A stretch of 64,000 nt of DNA, taken from Aquilaria yunnanensis (lineage: Eukaryota > Streptophyta > Magnoliopsida > Malvales > Thymelaeaceae). The stretch covers positions 111,835,413-111,899,412 of the forward strand of contig CM077593.1 of the NCBI GenBank assembly GCA_039654915.1, in the 5' to 3' direction. Made by a program: the position numbers and the translations under genes. Below, piece by piece: positions 26,460-38,243 of the stretch; the stretch's first letter is position 1, and the number at the start of each line of letters is the position of its first letter. The notes under the pieces were generated by a model. It was not told the DNA's origin, ran no database searches, and worked only from the letters and a program-made list of their open reading frames with translations.

Positions 26460-28022
26460 GCACGGCTCCCTATAATTCAAAGATTCTTCCTAACCCTTAT
26501 CTACTTCTCTTCCATTCACACCAGAGACCAGATGCTACATCTGGTTATCCGTCTTCCATACTTCCCCACAGATCGATAATAGATCGGAGCATCATTATCG
26601 CTCATCGTCTCAGGCTCTTCAATTCCTCAATTCTTATCCCAAAAGGTGAGCTTTGAATCTCCTTCCCTTCTTCGATTTGGGTTGTTTCCCTTCTCTTGCC
26701 ACTTCACTTTTCTTTCTCTCTCTCTCTCTCTTTCTCTATCGGATCTTGTTAACAAATTTCTGTTTCCTTGTTCTTTGTTTGGAGAAAAGCAAAAGTTGGG
26801 AGAATCGAAAAGGAAAAGGGACGATACAGAGCCCATTTTATGTCTTCATCGTTCAATTCCTCAATTCTTATCCCAAAAGGTGAGCTTTGGAGATCTTTCC
26901 CCTTTTTGATTTAGGTTGTTTACCTTTTCTTTGCACTCCACTTTTTTTTTTCTCTCTCTCTCTTGATCGATTGAGTCTCGTTAACAAATTTCTGTTTCCT
27001 TTTTCTTTTTTTCTGGCAAAAAGCAAAAGTCAAGAGAATCGGAAAGGAAAAAGGATGATACAGAGCCCATTTTTCTTGAAGATTTTAGTTAAGTTCTCTA
27101 GATTTCTCCCTTATGAGGTTCGGTTGTTTTGTATGATTCTTGTTTTGTTTTTTCTTTTTTTGGTTTAATTTTGGTCTGCTTGATGTCTAAGAATCTAGAG
27201 TTCGGAATTGAAATGGCGAATCGCTTGTCTATTATGGATTTTTAGAGTTTTTTTTACTGACTTTCGAGTAGTTTTATTTGGAGTTTTGATTTGCATTGTC
27301 TGATATTGTCGGTGATTATCTGAGGTTGAAGACTGATAGGGCATGAGTAGTGGGGAAGTGCCACTTCTTTAATTAGTTATGCGATTTTTTTTGGGTTTGG
27401 GGGGGGGGGGGTTCCTTTTTCTGTTTTGATGGATTTGAGAATTCAAAATCAATCTATCTCACCTATGTTTGGACGATTTCTGGTACTGTTTGGGATATTT
27501 TGGTTTATTTCTCACCTTTCATAGGCTGTGATAGAAGCTTTGGACATGGAATTTTTCCCTTGATTTCCAATTTTGAGAACATACGTTCATAGTTTTACGT
27601 CTCATCAACTGAATGCTCTTCTTCTTTTTCTCTATGTTTAGTTGTTATTGTATATAATAATCCTAAATTTTGTAAATGTAAATGTAGGTATTAAGTAGAT
27701 GAATTCATTCCTATGTTCCCGATCTGGATCTTTATTAGTGTCGTGCTCTACACCACCATTAAGGTTTTACTTATTCCTTCTCATTAATTCCCTTATTTTC
27801 ATTTGTGTAATTGCTATTCATTATCACAACAACTTGATATTACATAAACATGAACTTCTCTTATAAAGTATTTTCCAGAACAACTGATATTACATAACCT
27901 ATCGTCTAGAACCATATTTTATGGAGCTTCTTTGGATGGGTCTAGATATAGTCGATCTGTTGACAGTTGTTTAATGTCTTATTCTCTATTCGTAGGCAGA
28001 GATAGAAAATGGTGGAGTATAT
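26460..28022 (+). pseudogene. orphan promoter, 5' leader and first intron of a lost gene
   Basis: The sequence near 26460-26645 is pyrimidine-rich and leader-like and ends in CCCAAAAGGTGAGC, a strong splice donor (GT at 26646). It is followed by a T-rich, intron-like stretch of about 1.3 kb. A likely acceptor is TATTCGTAG (ending 27996), then GCAGAGATAGAAAATGGTGGAGT. That ATG frame stops after a few codons, just where a repeat shared with 31156 begins (about 28022). I infer a gene that lost its coding part by insertion or rearrangement. A poly-G run lies near 27398-27411. A noncoding transcript remains possible. Confidence 0.4.
26618..27075 (+). repeat. 234-bp tandem duplication copying a splice donor
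   Basis: Unit A 26618-26851, unit B 26852-27075. Both start TTCAATTCCTCAATTCTT, both contain CCCAAAAGGTGAGCTTTG, a CT-rich tract and AACAAATTTCTGTTTCC, and both end GATACAGAGCCCATTTT. Two equivalent GTGAGC donors are therefore offered, at 26646 and 26880. Confidence 0.9.
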
Positions 28023-28515
28023 ACTAATTAATCTTTTAGCCTTATAAAGTAATAATAATAATTAAAATTAACTACTGATGTTTTCTTAAAGATAATATTT
28101 AAAGGATTGAATGTATATTGGGATTAATCTGTAACGTATAATGGCATATCCCACGATTTAAATGTTAGCCCATTAAAGGGTTGAATTATTTAATACAAAT
28201 CGACTATACTTACTAAGTAAATTATAATTTATCATGGTCGCATATGTAATGTATAATAGATTATTATACAGAATCAGCTTTCTTAATAAATAACAATATT
28301 GTAAAATAAGTATTAAAATTAGTATAACTTACAAAATAGTAAATATTGTGAAATACAAATTAAAATAATTAATCCTTTAGCCTTATAATAGTAGTAGTAA
28401 TAATAATTAAAATAGAGAAAAAGAAATACTTTTCAACTTTTTATTAATGTTTTATATAATTGTGTGTGAATTATACAAAATAATTGTAAAATAAAGATGC
28501 ACTTAATATAAGTTT
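28023..28515 (+). repeat. dispersed direct repeat, left copy
   Basis: 28023-28211 matches 31156-31342 (ATTAATCTTTTAGCCTTATA through AATCGACTATACTT), and 28436-28515 matches 31340-31430 (TTATTAATGTTTTATATAAT through AATATGCACTTA or its variant). Extra DNA separates the two blocks here. No coding capacity is seen. Confidence 0.75.
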
Positions 28516-28626
28516 TTTACTATACTTACCAAGAATAATACTAAAAGTATGCAAAAAACTAATGTTTTATTGCACCGATAGCATATATAAAGTACTGAAA
28601 TCTAAGACCTAAGGCTAATATATGTT

Positions 28627-28947
28627 TTAATCAATAACTATCATATTATCTCCTCCATGAGCCAGCTCTGAAAATTGATTCTGTAGGTTCCTTATCTGCT
28701 TCCTTAATTTTTCATTCTCCTCATCAAGTTGTCTTTTCTCCCACAATAACCTTATGTTCTGATTGTTAGATGAGTTTAAATCAACCACCAACCTTTCAAG
28801 GTCTTTATAGTTTGCATCAATTATATCTATCTCATAAATATCCATGATTTTCCTGCCTGCAACCCGACCAACACTTTCATTTGCCTCATTTATTGTTGTC
28901 TTTGGTTTAGTGCTCCTAAATTGTTGAATCTTTTTTCCCCCCATCAA
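28627..28947 (-). CDS. hypothetical short coiled-coil protein
   Basis: A 106-residue ORF starting MMGGKKIQQF. The second half (LVVDLNSSNNQNIRLLWEKR then QLDEENEKLRKQIRNLQ) has the heptad pattern of a coiled coil; the first part is basic. I recognise no family. It has no clear promoter, lies in a repeat-rich area and may be a fragment of a transposon or of a split gene. A loosely similar helical ORF lies at 32073-32279 in the same orientation, so both could be exons of one minus-strand gene, but I could not join them convincingly. Confidence 0.3.
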   Translation of the reverse strand: MMGGKKIQQFRSTKPKTTINEANESVGRVAGRKIMDIYEIDIIDANYKDLERLVVDLNSSNNQNIRLLWEKRQLDEENEKLRKQIRNLQNQFSELAHGGDNMIVID

Positions 28948-29318
28948 CCTTGAATTCTACTTCGACACAACCATTGTACAGGCCATCCATTGTGCGCTTA
29001 GGATGATATATAGGATTAGGCATAGACTCTTGTTTAGTGATTGAGTGAAGTAGTTGGACAAATGAAATGTTTATGTCATCCATATTCTGCAATAATGAAC
29101 ACTTAGAATTAAAAAACCAAAAAACTGTACTTCAGATTTCTACTAATCAGCCCCAAAATTGTATTCGATATTTATATGAGATTTTCATGTTGATTGCAGG
29201 AGGATGTTTGTTGGGAAAATTTTCATTAAGTTGTTTATTTCACAAAGTATAGTGGTACGCACACCTAAACCCAACACTACATCTCTCAATATTTTTTCAG
29301 TAAGATTTGAACTTCAAT

Positions 29319-29950
29319 TAAAATTTATATAAAGTATATACTAATGTAATATTATATATGGCAGAACTTATGTTAGCTGTAGTTTAAGATTGAATTATTG
29401 ACAACAATATTGGATAGATTAATTTCATTTGTTTATTCTGAGGTTGTTTGATTATGGTGATGACATTGATAATGATATTATGAGAAAGAAAAAAGACATA
29501 TAACTAACATAGATCTAATAGATTTAAACTTGAGTTAAATTTTATATAAAGTATATACTAATGTAATATTATATATGGCAGAACTTATGTTGGCTGTAGT
29601 TTAAGATTGAATTATTGACAACAATATTGGATAGAATAATTTCATTTGTTTATTCTGAGATTGTTTAATTATGGTGATGACATTGATAATCATATTATGA
29701 GAAAGAAAAAAGACATATAACTAACATGGATCTAATAGATTTAAACTTGAGTTAAAATTTATATAAATTATAAACTAATGTGATGTTAGATATGTCAAAA
29801 CTTATGTTGGCTATAGTTTCAGATTTAATTGTTAAGAACAATTTTGGGTTTCTAAGCATTCATTTGTTCATGGATATGATCCTGATTTATAATCATATTG
29901 TGAAAGGCATAATAGACATATCACTAACATGGATCTATTAGATCAAACAA
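29319..29950 (+). repeat. tandem array of three units of about 218 bp
   Basis: Unit starts are near 29319, 29537 and 29754. Units 1 and 2 are nearly identical (TATATAAAGTATATACTAAT, GGCAGAACTTATGTT, TATTGACAACAATATTGGAT, GATGACATTGATAAT, AAAAGACATATAACTAACAT). Unit 3 is clearly diverged and trails off near 29950. Non-coding. Confidence 0.85.
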
Positions 29951-31155
29951 CAAACTTGATGTACATGATGAGCAAAACACAGGCAAGTAGTATAATAAAT
30001 ATAGTACCTCAGAACTGGTTGGGTTAGTTCAGGCAAGAGTGGTAACACTGGAAATAAGTTGTGTAAGAATGCTGTAGTAGTTTATGGGGAAAAGGAAACC
30101 GGGTCAATATTGCATAATGTGACTAAAATTTTAATAAAATAAAAGGGAGAAGGCTCACCAAGTATTGGAGAGGGTATGTTCCAAGAGATGTCCCAATGTG
30201 GTTAGCGCAAATCCAATAGATTGATAGAAGTAGTATAAGATGACATAGTAAAATCTTAGTTAGAATTCCGGTAGATTGATAGCAACAGTATTTATGAATA
30301 TATATTAATGGAATAGGATAACTGAATTGTTTACCTCACTCAAGTTTTTGTCTTCACCGTCGAGTTGTAGCAGTATCACCCTGAGATTTTCGTTAAAAAC
30401 ATCAGTTTTTGCCTCACACAAGAACACTATGATTTACAAAACGTTATGACTGCTATTGTTAGATACTTACACTGATCTTGGCTGCGAAAAAGCCCTAGAT
30501 AGAATCGGTTGTGAAGCTTTTTTTATAGTGATAGGATGAATCCGTGAGTGAACATTATTTAGTTCTCAATTTGGTAAACCTATTGGAATAGGGCGGAAAG
30601 ATTGCGCAATTACCCTAATCAATGGTGTTTTCGTACCATACAATCATTCCTTTTTTAAGCTAATTTTGGTTGAGAATTAATTCAATACAACAGATTGCGT
30701 GTTTTCCTTGGAAAATGGTAATATCAATTTATTAATACATACCATAGGTATCATATAACACACAAATTAGTAGATTATGCTACATAATAAGATTTCATAA
30801 TAAATAACAATTATTTATTAATAAAATAATAAAAATTATTTGACTAATAAATAATAATTATTTAATCATTATTAATAAATAACAATAAAAATTAATAAAT
30901 AATAATTTTCCAAATAATAAAAAATTAAAATAATTTTTATTAAAATTTACTAATAAATAAAAATATGGGTAAACAATTATTAAAATTAATAACTAAAAAT
31001 TAATAAAATAATAAAAATTATTTGACTAATAAAAAATAATTATTTATTAATATTGATTATTTATAAAAATTATTAGTAAATAACAATATTGTAAAATATT
31101 TTATTGATAAAAATTATTAATAAATAGTAACTATTGTGAAATACAAATTAAAATA
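29951..31155. other. AT-rich non-coding stretch
   Basis: After a mixed-composition part to about 30700, 30780-31140 is built from short AATAATAAAAATTATT-type words. Nothing coding is seen. Confidence 0.5.
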
Positions 31156-31430
31156 ATTAATCTTTTAGCCTTATAATAGTAGTAATAATAATAAAAATTA
31201 ACTATTGATGTTTTCTTAAACTTAATATTTAAAGGATTGAATGTATATTGGCATTAATCTATACTGTATAATGACATATCCCACAAGTTAAATGTTAGCC
31301 CGTTAAAGGATTGGATTATTTAATACAAATCGACTATACTTTTTATTAATGTTTTATATAATTGTGTGTGAATTATACAAAATAATTGTAAAATAAATAT
31401 GCACTTATTGGTGACTAATTTTACCTTTTT
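31156..31430 (+). repeat. dispersed direct repeat, right copy
   Basis: Second copy of the blocks at 28023-28211 and 28436-28515, here directly joined. The left copy therefore probably gained about 220 bp, or this one lost it. Confidence 0.75.
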
Positions 31431-31707
31431 AATATAAGTTTTTGCTAAGAAAATTACCAATGATGTAATATATAAGAAAATGAGTATAACTGACAAAATA
31501 GTAAATATCGTGAAATGAAAATTAAATTAATTAATAGATTGAAAGATATGATGACATTGATGAAAAATATATGGTTACTTTCGCATAAACATCCGATAAT
31601 TTTCAATCTATTCATTACTTTAAAGCAATTACTCCGGCCTTTATTAGACAATGGGAAATAAATCAACATAATAGAATATTGAAAAGAAATTTAGTAGTCA
31701 TAATCCT

Positions 31708-31992
31708 TTAGTTGTCGATAAAACCATCAAGCCAGTCATCATCTTTCTTCATATCCTCCTCACTCACATTTTCCTCGACACTAAACACATAATTATTCAT
31801 ACATTTATCCTTGATCTGACCATCAGCCCTAACATTAGGAGGAAAGATTCTAGCACCATGAATAACCCTTCTCTTTATTCCTCTACAGCCATTGCTATCA
31901 CTTTTGGTAGAATAGTCATCACAATAATCAATGTCATCCATCTTCTCCTTACTTGAGTTATTCTCACCAATTTGAAAAAAAAAAAAAGCCAT
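31708..31992 (-). CDS. hypothetical acidic ORF, possible exon
   Basis: A 94-residue ORF whose start lies next to a poly-A/T run, so the first residues (MAFFFFQIG) are doubtful; a splice acceptor (TTTCAAATTGGTGAG on the minus strand) just inside would make it an internal exon beginning NNSSKEKMDD. It is rich in Asp and Lys and ends DDDWLDGFIDN. No family is recognised. It lies 80 bp downstream of the ORF at 32073-32279 and could be its next exon. Confidence 0.3.
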   Translation of the reverse strand: MAFFFFQIGENNSSKEKMDDIDYCDDYSTKSDSNGCRGIKRRVIHGARIFPPNVRADGQIKDKCMNNYVFSVEENVSEEDMKKDDDWLDGFIDN

Positions 31993-32072
31993 ATAGTAAG
32001 TCGCATATCAATGTCCTCACATTATATTGTAAATTAAATTACGTACTAAATTGCATCTAAGTGTAGCTACCA

Positions 32073-32279
32073 TCAAGTTAAATTGTTTATAACCATTTTC
32101 TGCAGCAAAGAAATGTTCTCAATGAGCATATCCTTCTCGCACTCCAAACCTTCCACACGCTTCTTTAGGATCTCGTGATCTCGGATCACAATTTCACAGA
32201 TATCCTTGGTATATTCAATTGCACTTTGGATAACATCACGGGCATTCATGGCAGCCATGAATTGGGTGCTTCTGTGCAT
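32073..32279 (-). CDS. hypothetical short coiled-coil ORF, possible first exon
   Basis: 68 residues: MHRSTQFMAAMNARDVIQSA, then a helical stretch with regular hydrophobic spacing (LKKRVEGLECEKDMLIENIS). A TATA-like ATATAAATA lies at about 32304-32312, too close for a leader to the first ATG; the next Met codons (MAAMNA) are better starts. A donor-like AAAATG-GTTATA near 32096 could lead to the ORF at 31708. No family is known to me. Confidence 0.35.
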   Translation of the reverse strand: MHRSTQFMAAMNARDVIQSAIEYTKDICEIVIRDHEILKKRVEGLECEKDMLIENISLLQKMVINNLT

Positions 32280-32699
32280 AGTGCACTGTAAAATTGGTTG
32301 CTGTATTTATATTAGCATTTTGCTCAATGTAAATTATGTAAAGGGGATTGTAATTAAATGCGCCTTTCTATAAGCAGGATGAAACGAATGTTGGAATTGA
32401 ATTATTTCCAAATTAATTGATTGATTCATCACTGATTGATTGATTAATTCCTGTAATTAATATTTTTTTCTCACTTGCCATACCAATTAAAAGCAAGGGA
32501 GGGACAATATGGGATGTGAGAAATCTTTTACGCATTTAAACATGACAGAAGTGCCATGTGGCACATGCAGGTTAATTACACATAAGCAGAATTAAGGAAA
32601 AGACATGTCTATCCATGGATATGATTCTATTTACTATGGACATGTCTATACTATTTACTTGCCATACCAATTTACTATGAGCAATAAAGGAAAATACAA
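32280..32699. other. intergenic, nothing recognised
   Basis: No coding region. The short plus-strand ORF at 32605 overlaps the start of the dispersed repeat and is a chance frame. Confidence 0.5.
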
Positions 32700-33569
32700 T
32701 ATATTGATAGCCAAGAAGAAAATGTTTTATCAATGCCAAAAATCAAATAGAATACATGTGCATCTAAGGTCACTTTCATTTGCATGCATATGACTTCATA
32801 TATGTTTGATTTTATAAAATAAAAGGAATATTATAAAAGTCCCTGTGGTTTGGTCTAACCTACGGTTTGCCTATCTATTTTCAAAATCCTATACTTTATC
32901 CATTATTTTCTTTATAGTGTCTGATGCAACTTCTGAAATCCTAATTTAATCTGTTTGATTACTATATTCCAATAATTTCAAGATTTTTGATTTTTTTTTT
33001 TCACAGCCAATTGATCATTAAGAAATACTGATATGTATTTATAAGGAGAAAATTACATTTATAGAAAGAAAAAATTAATAATTTAAAATATCTATTAACT
33101 AAAAAAAAATATATGATTGTTTAAAATTATTGGAAGATAACTATCATATAGTTTAAATATAGTCTCAGAAATTGTTATTAGACAGTGTAAAAAACATAAT
33201 AACAAAGTGTGGGTTTCTAGAAATAGAGGGAACAAATTATAGATTATAGTGTACATTGAAGGTAATTCTAAGTTTCCCTAAAATAAATTTTGTATAAGAT
33301 ATGATTGGAGTATTCATCTATATACTATATTCAATGTTGTATCCTACTGGTCTCTCAAAGCAGATAGAGATTTTTGAATTCCAATTCATATTATGCTCTC
33401 CTAATGTATACGTTATGTTGATGAAAATTCTATGTTGGGAATTGAATATAACAGTACTGTTATTTTAACGTTAGTAATTAATGAGCTTTATTGACTTCAA
33501 ATCACTGATTCCAACATATTTAAAGAAAAATTACGCTTGTAACATGAATTTATGGCAATTACAGGGAAT
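32700..33569 (+). repeat. dispersed repeat copy 2 (no Helitron)
   Basis: Same orientation as 13433-14318, about 870 bp. Near its right end AATTACAG is repeated as AATTACAG-GG-AATTACAG (33557-33574), followed by AATCATC. The site equivalent to the Helitron insertion is the A/T step of this AATC. Confidence 0.85.
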
Positions 33570-34915
33570 TACAGAATCATCTTCTATCAACATTTTCTGG
33601 TTACATACGCGTGTAGACGGTTTAAGAGCTTCACATTTCATTTTGGAGTTTCGCGAAGTTTTCAGGAAATCTAAAAAATTTGGGAGGTTATTTTTTGCTT
33701 TCATGGGCTACGAAATGGGCTAACAGTCTGTGTGTCCCTCTAGGCTCTAGCCCCTCTAAAGCTAATGGGCTGTTCAACGCCGATAATTGTTATTGTCCGT
33801 AATTTATGGCTCAATTAGTGATATTTCTTATGTTAGTCTAAGGTTTTTTTTAGGTCACAACAGACAGTACATGTATAACCTAACCTATCTTGTACCTCAT
33901 CCTATCTAACCTAAAGCCACCCACTAATTACAAAGAGAAAAAAAATCTTCTTATATAGACTAAAATTTGAACTTTGATCAGTTATGTGAAAAATTATTTG
34001 ATTGCTTACATTAAAAAATGAAATAACTTAGATTTTTTCTAAAAATAAGATCACATAAAATATATTTATCATTTGGCTTTTGTTAAATAATTTTAAACTA
34101 TATGTCTTTGTGTTTGACATAGATGCTCACCATAAGATATGAAATTGATGCATGAAATTGCTACAAAAAATGTGGAGTTTCATTTTGTTGGACAATCATA
34201 ATGCATAATTTATAAGTTTTGAAAACATATGCTTTTAACTCTAATAGACTTGTTTTTATTTGTCATTAATCTTTTATTAAAAATACATAAGTCAGCCTCC
34301 TCATTCTAAAATCATGACTCCCCCTTGAATTGAGCACTGAAGTGGGTAAATAATTCACTCATTATTTTTTTTCGTGCCAACACCACCGTTCACTATTGGA
34401 AGGACAAGGCTTGAGTTTCTCTAATTTCAATATCCCTAAACGAAACTGCCACTAATACTAATCCAACAATTCATTCCTTGTGTCTCATTTGCCACTCCAC
34501 CAAACAGTTGGGCCATAGTGATGCCTTACTGGGGTGGGAGTGGAAACAAATTTGTCCATGCTCCTTTGGTTTGATCTTCATATATAATACTAGTTCTTTA
34601 ACATCTTATCTCAAATTGGTTGGAAGTTGCTTTATTATTTATTAGTCAAAGACAAGAATTTGGAAGAAAACAGCTGAATAATCCATCATTATTTATTAAC
34701 CACTCTGCATTGATACATCTGAAGGAATTGGCGAAGAAAACTAGAACAATAAATCGGATATTAGGAAAAAGAAAAAAGAAAGAAAGCTTCTTTGAACAAA
34801 ACGTTTTGTTCAAACGCTCATCACCAAAGAATAAGGGGAAAATCCTGCCGTTTTACCACCTTCCTTTTTGTTAGAAAACAAATAACAGACAAGCAGACAA
34901 ACAAGAAACCTTACA
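33570..34915. other. intergenic, 3' side of the phosphatase gene
   Basis: No gene is supported. The ORF at 33481-33723 lies in the repeat and is not conserved-looking. The stretch next to 34915 should hold the 3' UTR of the phosphatase gene. Confidence 0.45.
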
Positions 34916-35821
34916 TCAAATTGTATCGAACTTCACAGTCTCATCCTTATCAGCACCACCGGCACAACAGCCGCCGCCGCCGCCTAGATAGTGTTTAATG
35001 GCATCCCTCATATCCTCAAAAAGATCACACCTTTGAAGAAACTCCCCCAGCCCCTCCAACTCTCTGTCACTCCCATCACTTACAAACGGACAGATCGGGA
35101 TCGCATTCTCCGGCTGCAAATAATACGAATTCGGGTTATCGTCGACGATTACGGCGTTCCTCAAATCCCTCCCCGTCTCAGACAAGTCCTTTACGAATCT
35201 CCCCTCAATTTCCCTGCAAGAATCTCTGTAAAGCCTGTGAGAAATCAAAACCCCTTTCGGGTCAAGATTGTCGAGCACCAACGCCGCGTACGGCCGCAGA
35301 CCCGCAGTGAAAACCACCACCTCGTATTTGTCGCTGATCTTCTGCAAGAATTCGTCCACTCCGGGCCGCTTCAGCACGTAGAAGTTCATAATTTGCCCCT
35401 CGATTTTCGGCCTCACTACGAAATCGTACGTTTCCGGAGCCAGGTCGGGGCTGGAATGGATAAGGGTCTCGTCAAGGTCAAGAAAGATGGTTCTCTTCTT
35501 GGGGGAGGTCGCCGGCGGGAGGAGACAGCTGTCGAAGACGAGGCATTTGGGGGCTAAGAGGTCGGATTCTAAGTCAAGAAGTCCGAATTCGGGATCCTGC
35601 TTCAAGAGGCGAAAGCCTTTGCGCGAGCGGCTGGTCTTGGGAGTGGCGATGTGGGTTAATTTGGAGAAGAGCCTGGAAAGACGGCGGCGGCAGGTCGAGA
35701 GGGACTTGTTTATAGAGGAGATGATGGAGATCGAGGAGGCGGACTTCCTCCGGTGGCAGCGGTAATGGTGACTACGCTTTATGGTTTTTGTTGGGGTTCT
35801 CTTGGTGAATTTGGGTGCCAT
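34916..35821 (-). CDS. FCP1/SCP-like HAD phosphatase
   Basis: Single-exon gene for 301 residues. The N-terminal 75 residues are very basic and Ser-rich (a nuclear or plastid targeting role is possible). The phosphatase core runs from about residue 108: motif I FLDLDETL at 113-120 gives the DxDxT catalytic signature (D115, D117, T119). Then come FVVRPKIEG, VLKRPGVDEFL, motif II VVFTAG at 169-174, HRLYRDSC, K211 in KDLS, and motif III VIVDDNP at 224-230. These are the marks of the NIF/CTD small-phosphatase family, Mg-dependent Ser phosphatases that can act on the RNA polymerase II C-terminal domain. A Gly run and CC near 280-287 precede a short tail. The coding part is clearly GC-richer than its surroundings. 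The substrate is not known from sequence. Confidence 0.93.
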   Translation of the reverse strand: MAPKFTKRTPTKTIKRSHHYRCHRRKSASSISIISSINKSLSTCRRRLSRLFSKLTHIATPKTSRSRKGFRLLKQDPEFGLLDLESDLLAPKCLVFDSCLLPPATSPKKRTIFLDLDETLIHSSPDLAPETYDFVVRPKIEGQIMNFYVLKRPGVDEFLQKISDKYEVVVFTAGLRPYAALVLDNLDPKGVLISHRLYRDSCREIEGRFVKDLSETGRDLRNAVIVDDNPNSYYLQPENAIPICPFVSDGSDRELEGLGEFLQRCDLFEDMRDAIKHYLGGGGGCCAGGADKDETVKFDTI

Positions 35822-38243
35822 TTCTGGAGTTTTGGGAAGGATCGAAAAATCAGGAGGAAAAATGGATACAGAGAAGAGGAGAGTAGTTTTAAACTTAGGT
35901 TCGGGCCAACGGTCATCAGTTTAGGTTTGGACCCGAAGCTTTACCTTCAGTTTAGTTTAGGAGAACCCTAAACTTTTGCGTTTTCATCTACTAACCCGTT
36001 TAATGTTTATATTGAATCTATTTGCTTATCAAACTGTATTGTTTAACAAACAAACGCGTTAGCGCTTTCGTGTTGTGATCACAAATTGCTACTACCTTTT
36101 TCAAAATAAACCTCAAAGAAAGGCTTCAGTAAGATAAAATAACCAAGGATGATATTTACAAAGTTAACACAAGCTAAAAGAACCAGAAATTGAATAACGT
36201 AAAAGTATAAACAAGATCCAATAAACCACAATTGAACCAACAAGCACAAGCATGACAATAGGTAAATTAAGGATGACCTGGTTCGAGCAGAAACACCAAC
36301 TCTGAATATCAACAGGGACATAAAGAAGCGAACCATGGAAGATGCTGGAAAGAATTTGTGAAATCCTCCTTTAGACCGGGTGCTTGAAAACACAACATAT
36401 TTATAGAGGCACTAGAGAAGTATCACTATAGCTATTTGATATTAGCTTTCTAGCAAAGTAGACAACACCTAAATGTTTTCGGGAATGCGCCCCTACTGTA
36501 TCTGGTCGCTTAGATGCTCTAAGGAACCTTGTGACATGCTTGCTATGATTAAGAGCCATAAACACTAGCTTCCAAGCAGCTTTCAAACTCCCACCTATAT
36601 CTTCTATAGCAAGATAAAGCATTGGCTTGCCACCCAACAGTAAACATTGGACAATAGAAATGCACCAAACCAAAAATCCGGACTTAGATATGCCAAGAGA
36701 CAAAACTTACTAAGACATCAGAAAATATTCTAACAAGAAACAAGAAAGGAAGACAATCATAAACCCAACAAACCACAACAAGGACGGATATAAAGACACG
36801 GATATGGGTGGCTCTTAATTCCCATTCAGGTGCAATTTGACCTGCTGTAAGGCTTCGGCCTGGTGTTGACTGTTAGAGCTCCTTGAAGAGTTACTAATAC
36901 TCTTAAAGAGTATATAAACTTTCGTGTCCTTGGGAGCAACTATAAGTGTAAAGCTGTTTAAGAGCATGTGAGAAATGCTCCTACAGAAAAATGTTCCTAC
37001 TCTTATGGATACAGTTAGTAAACACTGAGTTGAGGGCCTATATTTCTTAGAAAGGATTTGTAGTTAGCCTAATAAATGTTCAAGTCCATAAGTATAACTA
37101 AAAGATACACCTCCTACGACATTGAAGTCAGCATAATGAGCTAGTCCATATTGTTAATTAACAGGTAAGTGAAAGATGTGCAAGGTTTGGAATGAATGTT
37201 GAACCTTGTTTCTCCCTTGCAAATGTTAAAGCATATATGGAGGCCCAAGTCAAGTTGTGTAATTTTGTAGTACACTTCCTTTAAAATTGTAAAGCAGTTG
37301 TGCGTGCAGAGATTCTTTTGATCAGACTTGATTACCTTCAGCTTAATGAAATGATCTTTAGAGCTTCAATTATTTTCTTCTAACTTTACCTAATTCTTCC
37401 ACCAAGTTTCTGTATTATTTCAAGAACTGCACTGTTTTAGCGGAGTTCCAAGATCCTTGAACCTAGTAAGACGAGCAGTGACATCTACATGGCTCAAGAA
37501 GAGATTATGGCATTGGCAAGGGACCTCACTTCTGCCCAGGTGGCTCATGACCCTGAAGGTCCTAAAGGTCGACCCTAAAGGTCCTTCAAAGGAAGAAATA
37601 GGAGCTTCAAGCAGAGGTAGCAGAGGCAAAAAAAGGTAGGGGCATTCTGCCTGGAACCATCAAACTCTAACACAAATCATATTGGAGCTTGGCCGTAGCA
37701 AAGAGCAGTTGCACTTAAAGAGCTCGAAGATCAGGCCAGACACAAGTTTTCGAGGATGGCTTTTGCAACTGCATTTGGCAGTTAAAGAGACCCTATCCAA
37801 GTGTCAACTTGTCAAAGCTGGATTTTTGCATAAAAGTGAAGGGCCCTCATGAGGAGTGGAAGTCCTGTAAGAACTTAAATCCTACTAGCTACCACGCACT
37901 AGTGCCTGGGATTGAAGAGTTGGAGGAGCCTCCTTAAGACGTCGTACAAATTAAGGGTTCATCACTTGCCTCAAATTGAAACGCAACTTTTCGAGGGATC
38001 TGAGCAGCAAGAAAAAGACCTTGCCACTAACGAAATCTATAATTGATTCTACTAATAAGGAGGCAAATATTAGCTTTGTCCTCTTATTTTTTGGCTTGTA
38101 CATTTTTTTCTTTTGCTTCCTTTGCGGATTTACTTCGGCTATTTGAGGCACGAAATGTTACAGTGCACATATGTGCAATTGCACATATTATAAATTTATT
38201 CTTATAATTCATAAATTTACCCTTTTAATTCTCTATATTGTGT
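35822..38243. other. intergenic, no supported gene
   Basis: Minus-strand ORFs near 36079-36703 look hydrophobic and chance-like. Around 37440-37950 there are short frames with a LARDLTSAQVAHDPEGPKG-like string, possibly a worn retrotransposon gag, but no conserved motif supports this. Confidence 0.4.

Noticed and set aside
26646..26909. ORFs over the CT-rich leader
   Set aside because: They cross the splice donor and a CT microsatellite; codon content is that of simple sequence.
34991..35765. Plus-strand ORFs of 188 and 92 codons
   Set aside because: Antisense shadows of the GC-rich phosphatase exon.
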